DNA from: Methylococcales symbiont of Hymedesmia sp. n. MRB-2018
GTDB lineage: Bacteria > Pseudomonadota > Gammaproteobacteria > Methylococcales > Methylomonadaceae
NCBI GenBank assembly: GCA_003666385.1
Contig: QPIN01000063.1
Span: 1 to 64,000, forward strand
DNA: 64,000 nucleotides
Direction: 5' to 3'
The position numbers and the translations under genes were made by a program. This document shows positions 1-8,761 of this stretch, one piece after another (positions within the stretch are counted from its first letter, which is position 1; each line of letters opens with the position of its first letter). Under the pieces are notes generated by a model. It did not search any database, was not told the DNA's origin, and saw nothing but the letters and a program-made list of their open reading frames with translations.

Positions 1-1
1 C

Positions 2-169
2 ACAAAAGCCCCCAATTTTGACAAACTATATCCCGAATACCAAAACTATATCAAACATCTAGGATTAGCCTCTTTTAGCATTAATGATGAGCTAAAAAAA
101 CACGCCATAGAAAATCATGTTACTGTTTTGCAAAGAAAAGGTAAGTTGATTGAATCTATTGCCGCTTAA
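2..169 (+). CDS. C-terminal fragment of an unidentified protein (cut by window edge)
   Basis: An open frame runs from the window edge to a TAA at 167-169, giving about 55 residues that end KGKLIESIAA. The segment is rich in charged and helical residues (KLYPEYQNYIKH, ELKKHAIENHVTVLQRKGK). The run 'A-I-E-N-H-V-T-V-L-Q' resembles the end of DUF3782/PD-(D/E)XK-like hypothetical proteins, but this is only an impression. Start and full length lie outside the window. It is followed by about 90 bases of repeat-like spacer before the convergent suhB. Confidence 0.4.
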   Translation, partial: TKAPNFDKLYPEYQNYIKHLGLASFSINDELKKHAIENHVTVLQRKGKLIESIAA

Positions 170-212
170 TTAAAGGGCAACCACAAGGGATTGTCCCTAC
201 GATTAATAAACC

Positions 213-240
213 GAGAACTCAGCATGGGGATGATAAAAGG
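213..240. repeat. Fragment of miniature element family R2
   Basis: The bases GAGAACTCAGCAT followed by GATAAAAGG match the terminal inverted repeat of the R2 element at 20124-20264. Only one end is present, so this is a degenerate tip or relic. Confidence 0.35.
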
Positions 241-262
241 ACGCTACCCTTTTCCATAATTT

Positions 263-1057
263 TTACTTCAACGATGCGCTCAGATGTGGCTCAATAGCTT
301 TATACAATGCCTGCTGAATTTTCATGTTTCCAGTAACAATATTCCCTGTCTGTAGATAATGTTCATTAAAACTAAAGTCGGTCACGACACCTCCTGCTTC
401 CTGCACTAATAAAATACCAGCAGCCATATCCCATTCTTTTAGACCAATCTCCCAAAAACCATCTAGCCGCCCAGCAGCAAGATAAGCTAAATCCAATGCC
501 GCAGAACCCGCTCGTCTAATACCAGCAACCTGATGCGTTAGCGTTTTAAACATGGCTAAATAAGCATCAAGGTGTTGAGGAAATTTAAACGGAAAACCAG
601 TGCCTATTAATGCCGCATTCATATCGCTTTGCTTGCTTACTCTAATGCGACGATTATTCAGCATTGCCCCCCCTCCTTTTTCAGCGGTAAACAATTCATC
701 TCTTAATGGATCATAGACCACGCCTATTTCTATTTTACCTTTATGTTTAAGTGCTATTGAAACAGCATACTGAGGATAGCCATGCAAATAATTAGTGGTA
801 CCATCTAAAGGATCAATCACCCAAGTATATTCATTACCGACATGCTCACCACTTTCTTCCGCTAAAATTGAATGTTCAGGATAAGCATTCTTAATGACCT
901 GAATAATTTCTGCTTCGGCAATATAATCAACTTCTGAAACAAAATCATTGTGACTTTTTTTGCTAATTGTTAATCGCCCAAGATCTTCTGACGACCGTTG
1001 AATCAAATCCCCAGCATTTCTTGCAGCTCGGACTGCAATATTCAACATTGGATGCAT
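263..1057 (-). CDS. suhB: Inositol-1-monophosphatase SuhB
   Basis: 264 residues, close to the 267 of E. coli SuhB. It hydrolyses inositol-1-phosphate with Mg2+ and, in E. coli, also joins NusA in rRNA antitermination complexes. The metal-binding motifs are present: LAEESGE around residues 67-73, IDPLDGTTNYLHG around 83-95, and the C-terminal EWDMAAG. The gene is divergent from trmJ, and the 85-base gap must hold both promoters. SuhB and TrmJ are also neighbours in many other gammaproteobacteria, which supports both calls. Confidence 0.95.
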   Translation of the reverse strand: MHPMLNIAVRAARNAGDLIQRSSEDLGRLTISKKSHNDFVSEVDYIAEAEIIQVIKNAYPEHSILAEESGEHVGNEYTWVIDPLDGTTNYLHGYPQYAVSIALKHKGKIEIGVVYDPLRDELFTAEKGGGAMLNNRRIRVSKQSDMNAALIGTGFPFKFPQHLDAYLAMFKTLTHQVAGIRRAGSAALDLAYLAAGRLDGFWEIGLKEWDMAAGILLVQEAGGVVTDFSFNEHYLQTGNIVTGNMKIQQALYKAIEPHLSASLK

Positions 1058-1142
1058 AATAATATAAGTAGAATTAACAAAAGCTTACTAGCATAACAAA
1101 TCATTTGTTATAGTGTTCTATTTTTAACAAAATGAGTTTCAT

Positions 1143-1871
1143 GTGCTTTCGCATTTTAAAATAGTTTTAGTTGAAACCTCCCACCCTGGAAATATCGGCG
1201 GTGTTGCTAGAGCTATGAAAAACATGGGCATGAGCAATCTCTGCCTAGTCAATCCTAAAATATTCCCCAGTGCAGATGCAACATCGCGAGCATCTGGTGC
1301 AAGTGATTTATTAAACTCTGTTGAAATATGCCCTTCCTTACAGAATGCCATTGCAGATTGTCAGCTAGTACTAGGTGCCAGCGCGCGCGATAGAACCATT
1401 AGCTGGCCTGAACTCACTGCCAGAGAATGTGCTGAAAAATTTGTAACAGCAGAGCAATCAAAAAATAAAATAGCTCTGGTTTTTGGTCGGGAAAATTCAG
1501 GCCTAAAAAATCATGAACTTGACATCTGCCATTATTTATTACACATCCCTTGTAATCCAAAATTTAGCTCATTAAACTTGGCTACCGCAGTACAAGTTGT
1601 TTGTTATGAGTTGTTTGTTGCCTCTGGACAAAAAGCTGAAAGCACCATCGGCGATAAAAATGAAATAGTGCTTGCCAATGCCCAACAAATGGAATTGTTT
1701 TATCAACACATGCAACAAACATTACTAGATATTGATTTTTTACATCCTGAAAAGTCAGTCTCTATTATGCGAAGACTGCGTAGAATTTATAATAGAATAT
1801 CACTAGATACCAAAGAACTGGATATACTCAGGGGTATTCTACGTTTTTCACAAAACCATAATAACAAGTAG
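1143..1871 (+). CDS. trmJ: tRNA (cytidine/uridine-32-2'-O)-methyltransferase TrmJ
   Basis: 242-residue SPOUT-class RNA methyltransferase that 2'-O-methylates position 32 of several tRNAs. The N-terminus IVLVETSHPGNIGGVARAMK is the family signature, and the knot region has VFGRENSGL and IPCNPKFSSLNLATAVQ. It starts with GTG; the nearby ATG at 1141 is out of frame, and the GTG start gives the same N-terminal length as E. coli TrmJ. It is the first gene of a run with cysE (6-base gap), iscR, iscS and iscA, although iscR has its own promoter. Confidence 0.95.
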   Translation: MLSHFKIVLVETSHPGNIGGVARAMKNMGMSNLCLVNPKIFPSADATSRASGASDLLNSVEICPSLQNAIADCQLVLGASARDRTISWPELTARECAEKFVTAEQSKNKIALVFGRENSGLKNHELDICHYLLHIPCNPKFSSLNLATAVQVVCYELFVASGQKAESTIGDKNEIVLANAQQMELFYQHMQQTLLDIDFLHPEKSVSIMRRLRRIYNRISLDTKELDILRGILRFSQNHNNK

Positions 1872-1877
1872 AACCCT

Positions 1878-2627
1878 ATGCTTGAACAAATTAAAGAAGA
1901 TATAAATTGCGTTTTTGATAGAGACCCTGCTGCACAATCTGTGTTTGAAGTCATCACTGCATATCCTGGTTTTCACGCTATGATTATCCATCGAATAGCA
2001 CATCTATTCTGGAAAAAGCAATTTCGATGGCTGGGTCGATTTACCTCACACCTTGGCCGCTGGATTACAGGGATTGAAATCCACCCTGGTGCAGAAATTG
2101 GTCGCCGGTTTTTTATTGACCATGGTATGGGTGTAGTTATTGGAGGAACCGCTATTATAGGTGATGACTGTACGCTGTATCAGGGAGTTACCTTGGGCGG
2201 CACATCATGGAATAAAGGTAAGCGTCACCCTACTTTGCTTAATGGTGTAGTTGTTGGCGCAGGCGCTAAAGTATTAGGCCCTATTGAAATTGGCGAAGAT
2301 GCCAGAATTGGTTCTAATTCAGTGGTGGTTAAATCAGTGCCAGCTGGTGCCACTGTGGTTGGAATACCAGGACACTTAATTGATAATAGTAAAAAAATAA
2401 AAAGCAGAAAAGAACAGGAGCAGATGGCAAATAAAATGGGGTTTAATGCCTATGGAGCCACATCAGATATGCCAGACCCTGTTGCCCATGCAATTAATAA
2501 TATGCTGGATCATATCCAGTTGATGGACATACAATTGAATAGTATGAAAAAAGCACTCAATGATGCTGGGATAGACCATAAAGAACAAACACTGCCTAAA
2601 TTAAATGATTGTGAGATCAAGGAGTAA
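1878..2627 (+). CDS. cysE: Serine O-acetyltransferase
   Basis: 249 residues, the short bacterial form. It makes O-acetylserine, the precursor of cysteine. The C-terminal half is a left-handed beta-helix with hexapeptide repeats: [43 protein letters not shown]. The DHG and HPTL residues of the active site are present. Its place before iscR-iscS matches the cysE2-isc arrangement known from Azotobacter and relatives, and it would supply cysteine to the desulfurase. Confidence 0.94.
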   Translation: MLEQIKEDINCVFDRDPAAQSVFEVITAYPGFHAMIIHRIAHLFWKKQFRWLGRFTSHLGRWITGIEIHPGAEIGRRFFIDHGMGVVIGGTAIIGDDCTLYQGVTLGGTSWNKGKRHPTLLNGVVVGAGAKVLGPIEIGEDARIGSNSVVVKSVPAGATVVGIPGHLIDNSKKIKSRKEQEQMANKMGFNAYGATSDMPDPVAHAINNMLDHIQLMDIQLNSMKKALNDAGIDHKEQTLPKLNDCEIKE

Positions 2628-2686
2628 CTTCTTTCTCAAATCTCATTACTCTTAAAATCCTACCTAGGTTCTCTTTTTAATCGCCA

Positions 2687-2720
2687 ATACTTGACTGAAT
2701 TAGCAAGTATATATTATAGT
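2687..2720 (+). promoter_or_regulatory. iscR promoter with overlapping IscR-type operator
   Basis: A -35 box TTGACT at 2691-2696 and a -10 region around 2712-2720 (TTATAG at 2714-2719 with a 17-base spacer). The perfect inverted repeat ATACTTG/CAAGTAT spans 2687-2710 and covers the -35 box. It differs from the type 1 IscR consensus (ATAS-YYGACT-RWWW-YAGTCRRSTAT) mainly by one missing base in the right half. A start codon at 2691 would lie inside this promoter, so the iscR start at 2754 is preferred. Confidence 0.75.
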
Positions 2721-2753
2721 TACCACAATTTTTATAAGCCTATAGAATTACTC

Positions 2754-3245
2754 ATGCGACTAACCACCAAAGGGCGATATGCAGTAACTGCAATGATTGA
2801 TTTAGCTTATCATAGCCAAAACAAACCCGTCACGCTAACCGAAATTGCCGCACGGCAAACAATTTCATTATCCTATCTGGAACAGTTATTTTCTAAATTA
2901 CGCAAGAATTCTATAGTGTCTGGTGTCAGAGGGCCTGGTGGCGGCTATAAACTAAACCGCAATCCATTCGAGATCAGTATCGCGGAAATTGTTTCTGCAG
3001 TGGATGAGCCTTTAGACTCAATAAAATATGGGGGCAAAGCCAACTGTCAAGACAACTTACCCTGCTTAACAGATGAATTATGGACAGGCTTGAGCGATCA
3101 AATTCGCAATTATCTGGAAGACATTAGTTTAGGTACTTTACTGGAAAAAGAACAGGTAAGCACCGTTGCCCAAAGACAAGATCAAAAAATCACTATACAG
3201 CGTAGCCAATATCAACAGGAGCCGCCCCTTTCTTTAAACAAATGA
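2754..3245 (+). CDS. iscR: Rrf2-family regulator IscR with altered Fe-S ligands
   Basis: 163 residues starting MRLTTKGRYA, the usual IscR N-terminus; a longer frame reaching back to 2691 would run through the promoter. IscR is a winged-helix repressor of the isc operon that senses [2Fe-2S] supply. The specificity residue Glu43 (SYLEQLF) is kept. In the ligand region (YGGKANCQDNLPCLTD) Cys98 and Cys104 are present, but residue 92 is Tyr instead of Cys and residue 107 is Asp instead of His, so two of the four E. coli cluster ligands are missing. The stop overlaps the iscS start by 4 bases. Confidence 0.93.
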   Translation: MRLTTKGRYAVTAMIDLAYHSQNKPVTLTEIAARQTISLSYLEQLFSKLRKNSIVSGVRGPGGGYKLNRNPFEISIAEIVSAVDEPLDSIKYGGKANCQDNLPCLTDELWTGLSDQIRNYLEDISLGTLLEKEQVSTVAQRQDQKITIQRSQYQQEPPLSLNK

Positions 3246-4348
3246 TCTATTTTGATCATAATGCAACAACACCGATTGATCAGCGTGTTGTTGAAGCTAT
3301 GTTACCGTACCTAACAACTTTTTACGGCAACCCATCCAGTTTATATCGTATGGGTAGAGCGGTTCGTAGTGCAATTGATATTGCCAGAGAACAAGTTGCC
3401 GCTTTGGTAGATGCCTTGCCTGAGCAGATTGTTTTTACTAGCGGCGGAACAGAGGCGAATAACCTTGCCCTGCAAACGCTAAGTGACAATGCCACGGTCG
3501 CTATTTCAAACATTGAACATCCTTCTATCCTAGAAGCTGTAAATAATAAAAAAATATCTAGGCTTCATACCATAACTGTCGATAAAAACGGTCTGGTATT
3601 GCCCGAAGCCATTGAAGTATTTCTTCAAAAATATGACTCGATTGACCTTGTCTCTATCATGCTAGCTAACAATGAAAACGGTGCGATTCAAGACATTTCT
3701 CCATTAACCAAGCTGAATCAAAACAAAAATTTTATCGTTCACACAGATGCCATTCAAGCAATAGGAAAAATCCCCGTCTCTTTTCAACAATTAGAGGTTG
3801 ACTTAATGTCTTTATCCAGCCATAAAATATATGGCCCCAAGGGTTGTGGAGCCTTAGTTATCAACAAAAACATCACTGTTTCTCCATTACTAATAGGCGG
3901 CGGACAAGAAAACGGCTGGCGTGCAGGTACTGAAAATGTCGCCGCAATCGTTGGATTTGGAAAAGCAGCTGAATTAGCGCAACAAGAACTAGAATACCGC
4001 TCCAGTCATTACCTTGATTTAAGGAACAGTTTAGAAAAAGAATTGTCTAGCATTGAAAATCTGTTTGTTTTTGCTAAAGATGCCCCAAGATTATCTAATA
4101 CCGTTCAATTTGGTATTAAAGATGTAAATGGTGAAATGTTGCTTATGCAATTGGACCAAAAAAACATTGCCGTTTCCAGTGGTTCCGCTTGCTCATCAGG
4201 TGCTGGAAAAGCCAGTTCCGTTTTAACAGCAATGGGCGTAGAAAATAAATTAGCTAAAAGTGCTATCAGAATAAGCCTGGGACAAGCTAACACCAAGCAA
4301 GATGTTAACGAATTTATACAAACACTAAAATTATTATTAAATAAGTGA
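3242..4348 (+). CDS. iscS: Cysteine desulfurase (NifS/IscS class)
   Basis: 368 residues, shorter than E. coli IscS (404) and nearer NifS size. A PLP enzyme that takes sulfur from cysteine for Fe-S clusters and thiolation. It has the start YFDHNATTP, the PLP lysine in SSHKIYGPKG (Lys195), His93 and the catalytic Cys317 in the flexible loop SSGSACSSGAGK, which is the long-loop class I form. It is coupled to iscR (ATGA overlap) and to iscA. No iscU scaffold gene follows, unlike standard iscRSUA operons. Confidence 0.93.
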   Translation: MIYFDHNATTPIDQRVVEAMLPYLTTFYGNPSSLYRMGRAVRSAIDIAREQVAALVDALPEQIVFTSGGTEANNLALQTLSDNATVAISNIEHPSILEAVNNKKISRLHTITVDKNGLVLPEAIEVFLQKYDSIDLVSIMLANNENGAIQDISPLTKLNQNKNFIVHTDAIQAIGKIPVSFQQLEVDLMSLSSHKIYGPKGCGALVINKNITVSPLLIGGGQENGWRAGTENVAAIVGFGKAAELAQQELEYRSSHYLDLRNSLEKELSSIENLFVFAKDAPRLSNTVQFGIKDVNGEMLLMQLDQKNIAVSSGSACSSGAGKASSVLTAMGVENKLAKSAIRISLGQANTKQDVNEFIQTLKLLLNK

Positions 4349-4356
4349 ATTTAGAT

Positions 4357-4680
4357 ATGGCGATCACATTAACAGAAAATGCTGCAAAGCAAATTGAAAA
4401 ACAATTACACAATAGAGGGTTTGGTATTGGCTTAAAATTAGGTATCAAGGTTTCTGGCTGCTCTGGTTATTCTTATGTACTTGATTATGCAGATGAACAA
4501 GGCGAAGATGAAATGATATTTGAGCAGTTTGGAGTCAAGGTTTTAGTAAAAGAGAATGACTTAAACAAACTGGACGGGATTGAATTGGATTATGCAAAAG
4601 AGGGCATTAATGAGTCATTTAAATTCAAAAACCCTAATGTAAAAGGTGAATGCGGCTGTGGAGAAAGTTTTTCTGTATAA
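4357..4680 (+). CDS. iscA: Iron-sulfur assembly protein IscA
   Basis: 107 residues when started at MAITL, exactly the length of E. coli IscA. A GTG at 4345 in the same frame would add four residues, but an AAGTGA stretch 8 bases before the ATG can serve as ribosome site. A-type carrier that delivers Fe-S clusters. The three ligand cysteines are present at 35 (SGCSGYSY), 99 and 101 (ECGCGESF). Last gene of the operon; it converges with the K+ channel gene, with no clear hairpin terminator between. Confidence 0.94.
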   Translation: MAITLTENAAKQIEKQLHNRGFGIGLKLGIKVSGCSGYSYVLDYADEQGEDEMIFEQFGVKVLVKENDLNKLDGIELDYAKEGINESFKFKNPNVKGECGCGESFSV

Positions 4681-4722
4681 AACGCTGTAGGCTGGAAAGC
4701 GAATTCAACCCAATAATACAAC

Positions 4723-5829
4723 TCATGCTATCTCATCCAACAGATGTTGAACCTGCTGTACTGTCATCTCTTTATCTTCATTAGCCATTATAAATAAACT
4801 ATCCGTAGTTATTCGCTCATTGGCATGAGGATTAGTATCGCACAACCCAGTCTCACTATTCATATAAGCCACCGCCGTACCATAGTCCCGTTGCATTAAT
4901 TGGCAAACAATATCTTTCCAGAATAATCCTTTAATATTGACTTCATAGCGCACATACAAATCTCCCAATGAGGACAATAAATTTTCAATAATTTGTTCTG
5001 CGCCTGGTGCTACTAGACTGCGGATTAACATTTCAGGATACGCACGCATTGGCCGTATTAGTACCTGTGCGCCCGCTTGCTTAAAACGCTGTCGATTATC
5101 ATCATCAACACATTCCGCCAATATTAAAACATCATCTGCTAAATTCAAAGTTTGTAAACGATGCAATATATCAAAAGTACGACTATCTGATTCTCTGTTA
5201 TCTTCTTGTTTTGCCAAAATAACAATATATTTTGCTTGCCTGACATTTACAGCAAGCAAGTCTTCAGTAACTGTACCACTGCCCGTGTAATGAGCCAAGC
5301 CAGGCAATGTGGCTAGTTGACTAGGTAACCCTTGAGGAAATTGCTGAGTCAAGATTTGTACGGTATTTGATTGCATTTTACTCTGTTGCAAATGCTTAAC
5401 AAAGCGTAGAAAAAACTGCTCACCTTGCTGTGAGGGGGTATTAATCACTAATATATGATTGGACATATTCCACTCCCAAAAACCCTGCATTTTTTTAACA
5501 CGAATATTGGCCCGATATTCAAAATAATCACCCGCTGCTTTCGCCAAAATAAAAATACCACATAAATAAAGCAAAACGACCGTGGCCGTTTTTCCCGATA
5601 CTGTACTTGCACTAATATCACCATAGCCAGTGGTCGATAAAGTGGTTAATGTTAACCACAAGGCATCCTGCCAGCTAAAGCCTTCAAACAGTGTCATAAA
5701 ATAAACATGTAAGGCAATAATGATCAGTAATAAAACGACTGATCTTACAAGAGCTATTTGTAACCCGTTTTCTCTAAAGGATAGTTGCGTATTTCGCCAC
5801 CAGTTGATAAAACGATAAAAGATATTCAT
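4723..5829 (-). CDS. Potassium channel protein with cytoplasmic TrkA-N (RCK) domain
   Basis: 368 residues. Two membrane segments (about 26-48 and 80-100) flank a pore helix and the K+ selectivity filter TTGYGD at 66-71. The C-terminal part is a Rossmann-like RCK domain (HILVINTPSQQGEQFF, KYIVILAKQEDNRESDSRTF). It overlaps the upstream yjfK-type gene by 4 bases, so the two are translated together. Ion channels of this type recur in clusters with YjfK, SpeE-like, SpeD and PspA-family genes, as here, suggesting a role in envelope homeostasis; the physiological role is not proven. Confidence 0.88.
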   Translation of the reverse strand: MNIFYRFINWWRNTQLSFRENGLQIALVRSVVLLLIIIALHVYFMTLFEGFSWQDALWLTLTTLSTTGYGDISASTVSGKTATVVLLYLCGIFILAKAAGDYFEYRANIRVKKMQGFWEWNMSNHILVINTPSQQGEQFFLRFVKHLQQSKMQSNTVQILTQQFPQGLPSQLATLPGLAHYTGSGTVTEDLLAVNVRQAKYIVILAKQEDNRESDSRTFDILHRLQTLNLADDVLILAECVDDDNRQRFKQAGAQVLIRPMRAYPEMLIRSLVAPGAEQIIENLLSSLGDLYVRYEVNIKGLFWKDIVCQLMQRDYGTAVAYMNSETGLCDTNPHANERITTDSLFIMANEDKEMTVQQVQHLLDEIA

Positions 5830-6479
5830 CCGCTATTTTGCTTGGCTGGCCATAATGCATCTATTTTTCTTAACGGCACATAGGCACATAAATGTGCTTC
5901 GGTACGTCCTCCATCAAACACTCTAAACTCAAGCGCATATTGTCGATCATCAGAAATCAGCCAGGCAAAATCACATCCTCGCTCAGCATCACCAGCCCAG
6001 TCAGGTAAGGATTTATGACGATAATCACCTTCATAACGATAGGCTAATTCAAAACCTTCCTGCCGATAGTTTTGGGCTACCCAGCCGATTAATTCTGTGC
6101 TTAACTTTTGCATTGATATATTAGCTTTTAATTGATGGTTTACACCTGTATCAGGATCTAAAATTGCCACTATATCGGCTTCGGAGAATATTTTTAAAAG
6201 AGCGTCAGGCGTTACTTCTTTGGCTAATTCAAGAACATCATCCTGACACACTCGTAACCTTATATTTTTGCCCACATCATTTAATTGAAAATAAGTGCGT
6301 TTATGATTATCTCCACCTAAATCAAGCGTCCATATTTTAGCAACCTGAAAACTCTGATTGTTTAAAATAGCTTGATCCATGAGTGCAAAATCAAGCATAT
6401 CACCTAACTGTAAATCAGCAGGATGTTCTAATACTCTCGCTTCAACTGGTTTTTTATTAAATCGATCAAATAACCCCAT
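5826..6479 (-). CDS. yjfK: DUF2491 protein, YjfK-like
   Basis: 217 residues, near the length of E. coli YjfK (219). It starts MGLFDRFNKK and has a conserved core (LQLGDMLDFALMD, FEVAKI-like strand, FRVFDGGRTEAHLCAYVPL). No membrane segment or signal peptide, so cytosolic. Function unknown; in E. coli it is in the yjfIJKLMC operon beside the PspA paralogue YjfJ. Here the gene lies between a membrane SpeE-like gene and a K+ channel gene, with yjfI and pspA homologues divergently placed, the same functional set. Confidence 0.8.
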   Translation of the reverse strand: MGLFDRFNKKPVEARVLEHPADLQLGDMLDFALMDQAILNNQSFQVAKIWTLDLGGDNHKRTYFQLNDVGKNIRLRVCQDDVLELAKEVTPDALLKIFSEADIVAILDPDTGVNHQLKANISMQKLSTELIGWVAQNYRQEGFELAYRYEGDYRHKSLPDWAGDAERGCDFAWLISDDRQYALEFRVFDGGRTEAHLCAYVPLRKIDALWPAKQNSG

Positions 6480-6488
6480 AAATCCTCC

Positions 6489-8174
6489 TTATTGTTTATA
6501 CAATCCCATTTCTTTTTGCCAGTCAGACTTATGATATTGGTAAGCTACCATAGAACCCAAACGATTCACCTTGATATCATCTGCTTGTTGAAAAAAGTTT
6601 TTACCAAATTCAAAGGCTGCCAACATCAAATTTTGAGTGATCCAATCATCTTCCACTGGCAACTCAGTTAAATTTTGCAAACGTTGCCTTGCTGATGCGC
6701 CCCGTTTAGTGGCGATAGAAAAACCCCACTCGCCAAATGAAGGCACATTATGATGGTATTGCTGAACATGTTGATACCCAGCATATTCAATCGTTTTACC
6801 AATACTGATAAAGGTATCTTTGGCATGATAAGGGCTGGTCGATTGTACAACTAATGCCCCATCACCCGCTAATACATTATAAACCTTATGATAAAACCGA
6901 GTGCTATACAGTTTGTTTAAATCAGGATGATTAGGGTCAGGTAAATCTATGATGATCGTATCAAACATCTGTTGTTCACCAATTAACTGATCAATGGTAA
7001 TAAAAGCATCGCCAAAAATAGTCTGTACTCGTGGATCATTAAACGCATTTTGATTGATCTCTATTAATTTCTGATTAATCACTTTACCTTGTTCTTCTAG
7101 TGGCGTTTTAAACAGCTTGACTAAATCACTGTCTAAGTCTAACAAAGTGACTTTTTGAGGGTTCCAGCGCAACACATCTCGTACTGCTAAACCATCACCC
7201 CCACCAATAATTAAAATATTATTATGCCGAGCAGATGCTGCTAAGGCGGGATAAGTAAGCATAGAGTGATAAATATGTTCATCATTGCTGGAAAACTGTG
7301 TGCGTCCATTAATAAGAAAGGTAATCACTTTCGCTTTTGCAGGATCAACAATGCGTTCTGTTACCACTAAATGTTGATACTTCGTATTGGTGCTATAAAC
7401 CACCTTGTCCTTATACAGCATATCTTCCATGCTTGCCGTCCAGTCCGAAGCATAAGTAAAAACCTGTAAAATCCATATTGCAACTACAGCATGAGCCAAT
7501 AACAGGCTTGTTGCCGATGGAATTTTATCCTTAAAACAAAGAAAAAACACAGCACCAATAAACAGATTAACCGAAGCTGTTAATGCGCCCACTAAAGAAA
7601 CCTCTAGCGACAGCATTAAAAATACCCACAAAACTGCGCCGACACCTGCTCCTAAGTAGTCAATACCATAGATAGCGCCTGCATTATTTTTTAAACTATC
7701 GGCATAAATTTGACTGCGAATTTCGCCGATTAAGGGAATTTCCATACCAATTAAGGTGCCTAGTAATGCAGCAATAATATAAGGAAAAAACCTGGCAAAC
7801 GATTCAATCTGAGTCACTAAACCACCTCTGGGGATTAAATCAGGCGGCAAGGAAAAAGTCTCTGCTAATATTTGAGGAAGTAATGAAGCTAAGGCAAAGC
7901 CACCACCAATCATCAATACACTACTACAACCTACAAAGGCTAATATCACTTCTATCCAGGCAAAACCAGCAAAGGGGTTTTTAATGCAACGTGCCAAAAA
8001 AGAGCCAAGCCCCATGAATACCATCATAATAGAAATAATGCCGTAAATAGCCACTTCTACTGCACCCAAGATTCTGCCAGCATAGTGAGATAAGAGATAC
8101 TCATACACCAGACCACAGCCAGCACCAATAGCAAGGATAGTTAAAACCAAGCAATCTAATTGTTTTTTTGTCAT
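6489..8174 (-). CDS. Membrane-bound spermidine synthase-like protein
   Basis: 561 residues. The N-terminal about 240 residues form around seven membrane helices (for example AIYGIISIMMVFMGLGSFLA). The C-terminal half is an aminopropyltransferase (SpeE) fold with the nucleotide-binding loop IIGGGDGLAVRDVL and the strand TIIIDLPDPNHPDLNKLYS. It probably transfers an aminopropyl group from decarboxylated AdoMet, made by the divergent speD. The acceptor is not known; the membrane half argues for a lipid-linked or transport-coupled role. First gene of the minus operon with yjfK and the K+ channel. Confidence 0.85.
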   Translation of the reverse strand: MTKKQLDCLVLTILAIGAGCGLVYEYLLSHYAGRILGAVEVAIYGIISIMMVFMGLGSFLARCIKNPFAGFAWIEVILAFVGCSSVLMIGGGFALASLLPQILAETFSLPPDLIPRGGLVTQIESFARFFPYIIAALLGTLIGMEIPLIGEIRSQIYADSLKNNAGAIYGIDYLGAGVGAVLWVFLMLSLEVSLVGALTASVNLFIGAVFFLCFKDKIPSATSLLLAHAVVAIWILQVFTYASDWTASMEDMLYKDKVVYSTNTKYQHLVVTERIVDPAKAKVITFLINGRTQFSSNDEHIYHSMLTYPALAASARHNNILIIGGGDGLAVRDVLRWNPQKVTLLDLDSDLVKLFKTPLEEQGKVINQKLIEINQNAFNDPRVQTIFGDAFITIDQLIGEQQMFDTIIIDLPDPNHPDLNKLYSTRFYHKVYNVLAGDGALVVQSTSPYHAKDTFISIGKTIEYAGYQHVQQYHHNVPSFGEWGFSIATKRGASARQRLQNLTELPVEDDWITQNLMLAAFEFGKNFFQQADDIKVNRLGSMVAYQYHKSDWQKEMGLYKQ

Positions 8175-8280
8175 CTGTTAATTAACTGCCACTTTTGACT
8201 CCGATTTCTACTAGAGACATCAATAATTAATTGCGTTATAGTGATTAAAAACCACATAACAAGTCTAAACGGAAATAATA

Positions 8281-8634
8281 TTGGATAAAAAAATAGTCTC
8301 CCCTTGGGGTACACACCTTATTATTGACCTTCACCAAGCCAGTTATCTTAACGATATAGCTCTTATGAAAACGGCGATTTATGATGTAATTAATAAAACT
8401 AACAGTACCTTATTATTTGAAAATTTTCATCATTTTCAACCCTCTGGTATTACCGGTATTGCCTGTTTAGTAGAATCTCATATATCCGTACACACATGGC
8501 CAGATCATGGTTTTGCTGCATTTGATATTTTTATGTGTGGTAACGCCCAACCCGAATTAGCCATCCCTCTACTCAAACACTATTTTGGTGGTACAGAAAA
8601 AGTTACTACTTTACATAGAGGTCAATTGCTATAA
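8281..8634 (+). CDS. speD: S-adenosylmethionine decarboxylase proenzyme (class 1B)
   Basis: 117 residues, translated from a TTG start. Self-cleaving pyruvoyl enzyme that makes the aminopropyl donor for polyamine synthesis. The processing site lies in VESHISVHTWP: cleavage between Glu65 and Ser66 makes the pyruvoyl group; His71 and Cys86 (FDIFMCG) match the catalytic pair of the Thermotoga enzyme. Divergent from the SpeE-like gene and followed by yjfI and pspA on the same strand. The short length is normal for the prokaryotic class. Confidence 0.92.
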   Translation: MDKKIVSPWGTHLIIDLHQASYLNDIALMKTAIYDVINKTNSTLLFENFHHFQPSGITGIACLVESHISVHTWPDHGFAAFDIFMCGNAQPELAIPLLKHYFGGTEKVTTLHRGQLL

Positions 8635-8681
8635 AAATCTGACCTTGTATAAAAAAATATCAACTCCATATCACAATTTAT

Positions 8682-8719
8682 GGGTGTAACAGGGATACTA
8701 TTGAACTACCCTATCACCC
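8682..8719. other. Inverted repeat between speD and yjfI
   Basis: GGGTG at 8682-8686 pairs with CACCC at 8715-8719, and AGGG at 8691-8694 with CCCT at 8709-8712, forming an interrupted hairpin. No T-run follows, so it is more likely an operator or RNA-processing structure than a terminator. Confidence 0.35.
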
Positions 8720-8761
8720 AGTCAATCCTTTTAATATTTTTATTAACCATTAGGAATTAAT

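Noticed and set aside
2691-2753. Longer iscR product starting at TTG 2691
   Set aside because: The extension lies inside the promoter and operator, and IscR proteins start at MRLTTKGRYA.
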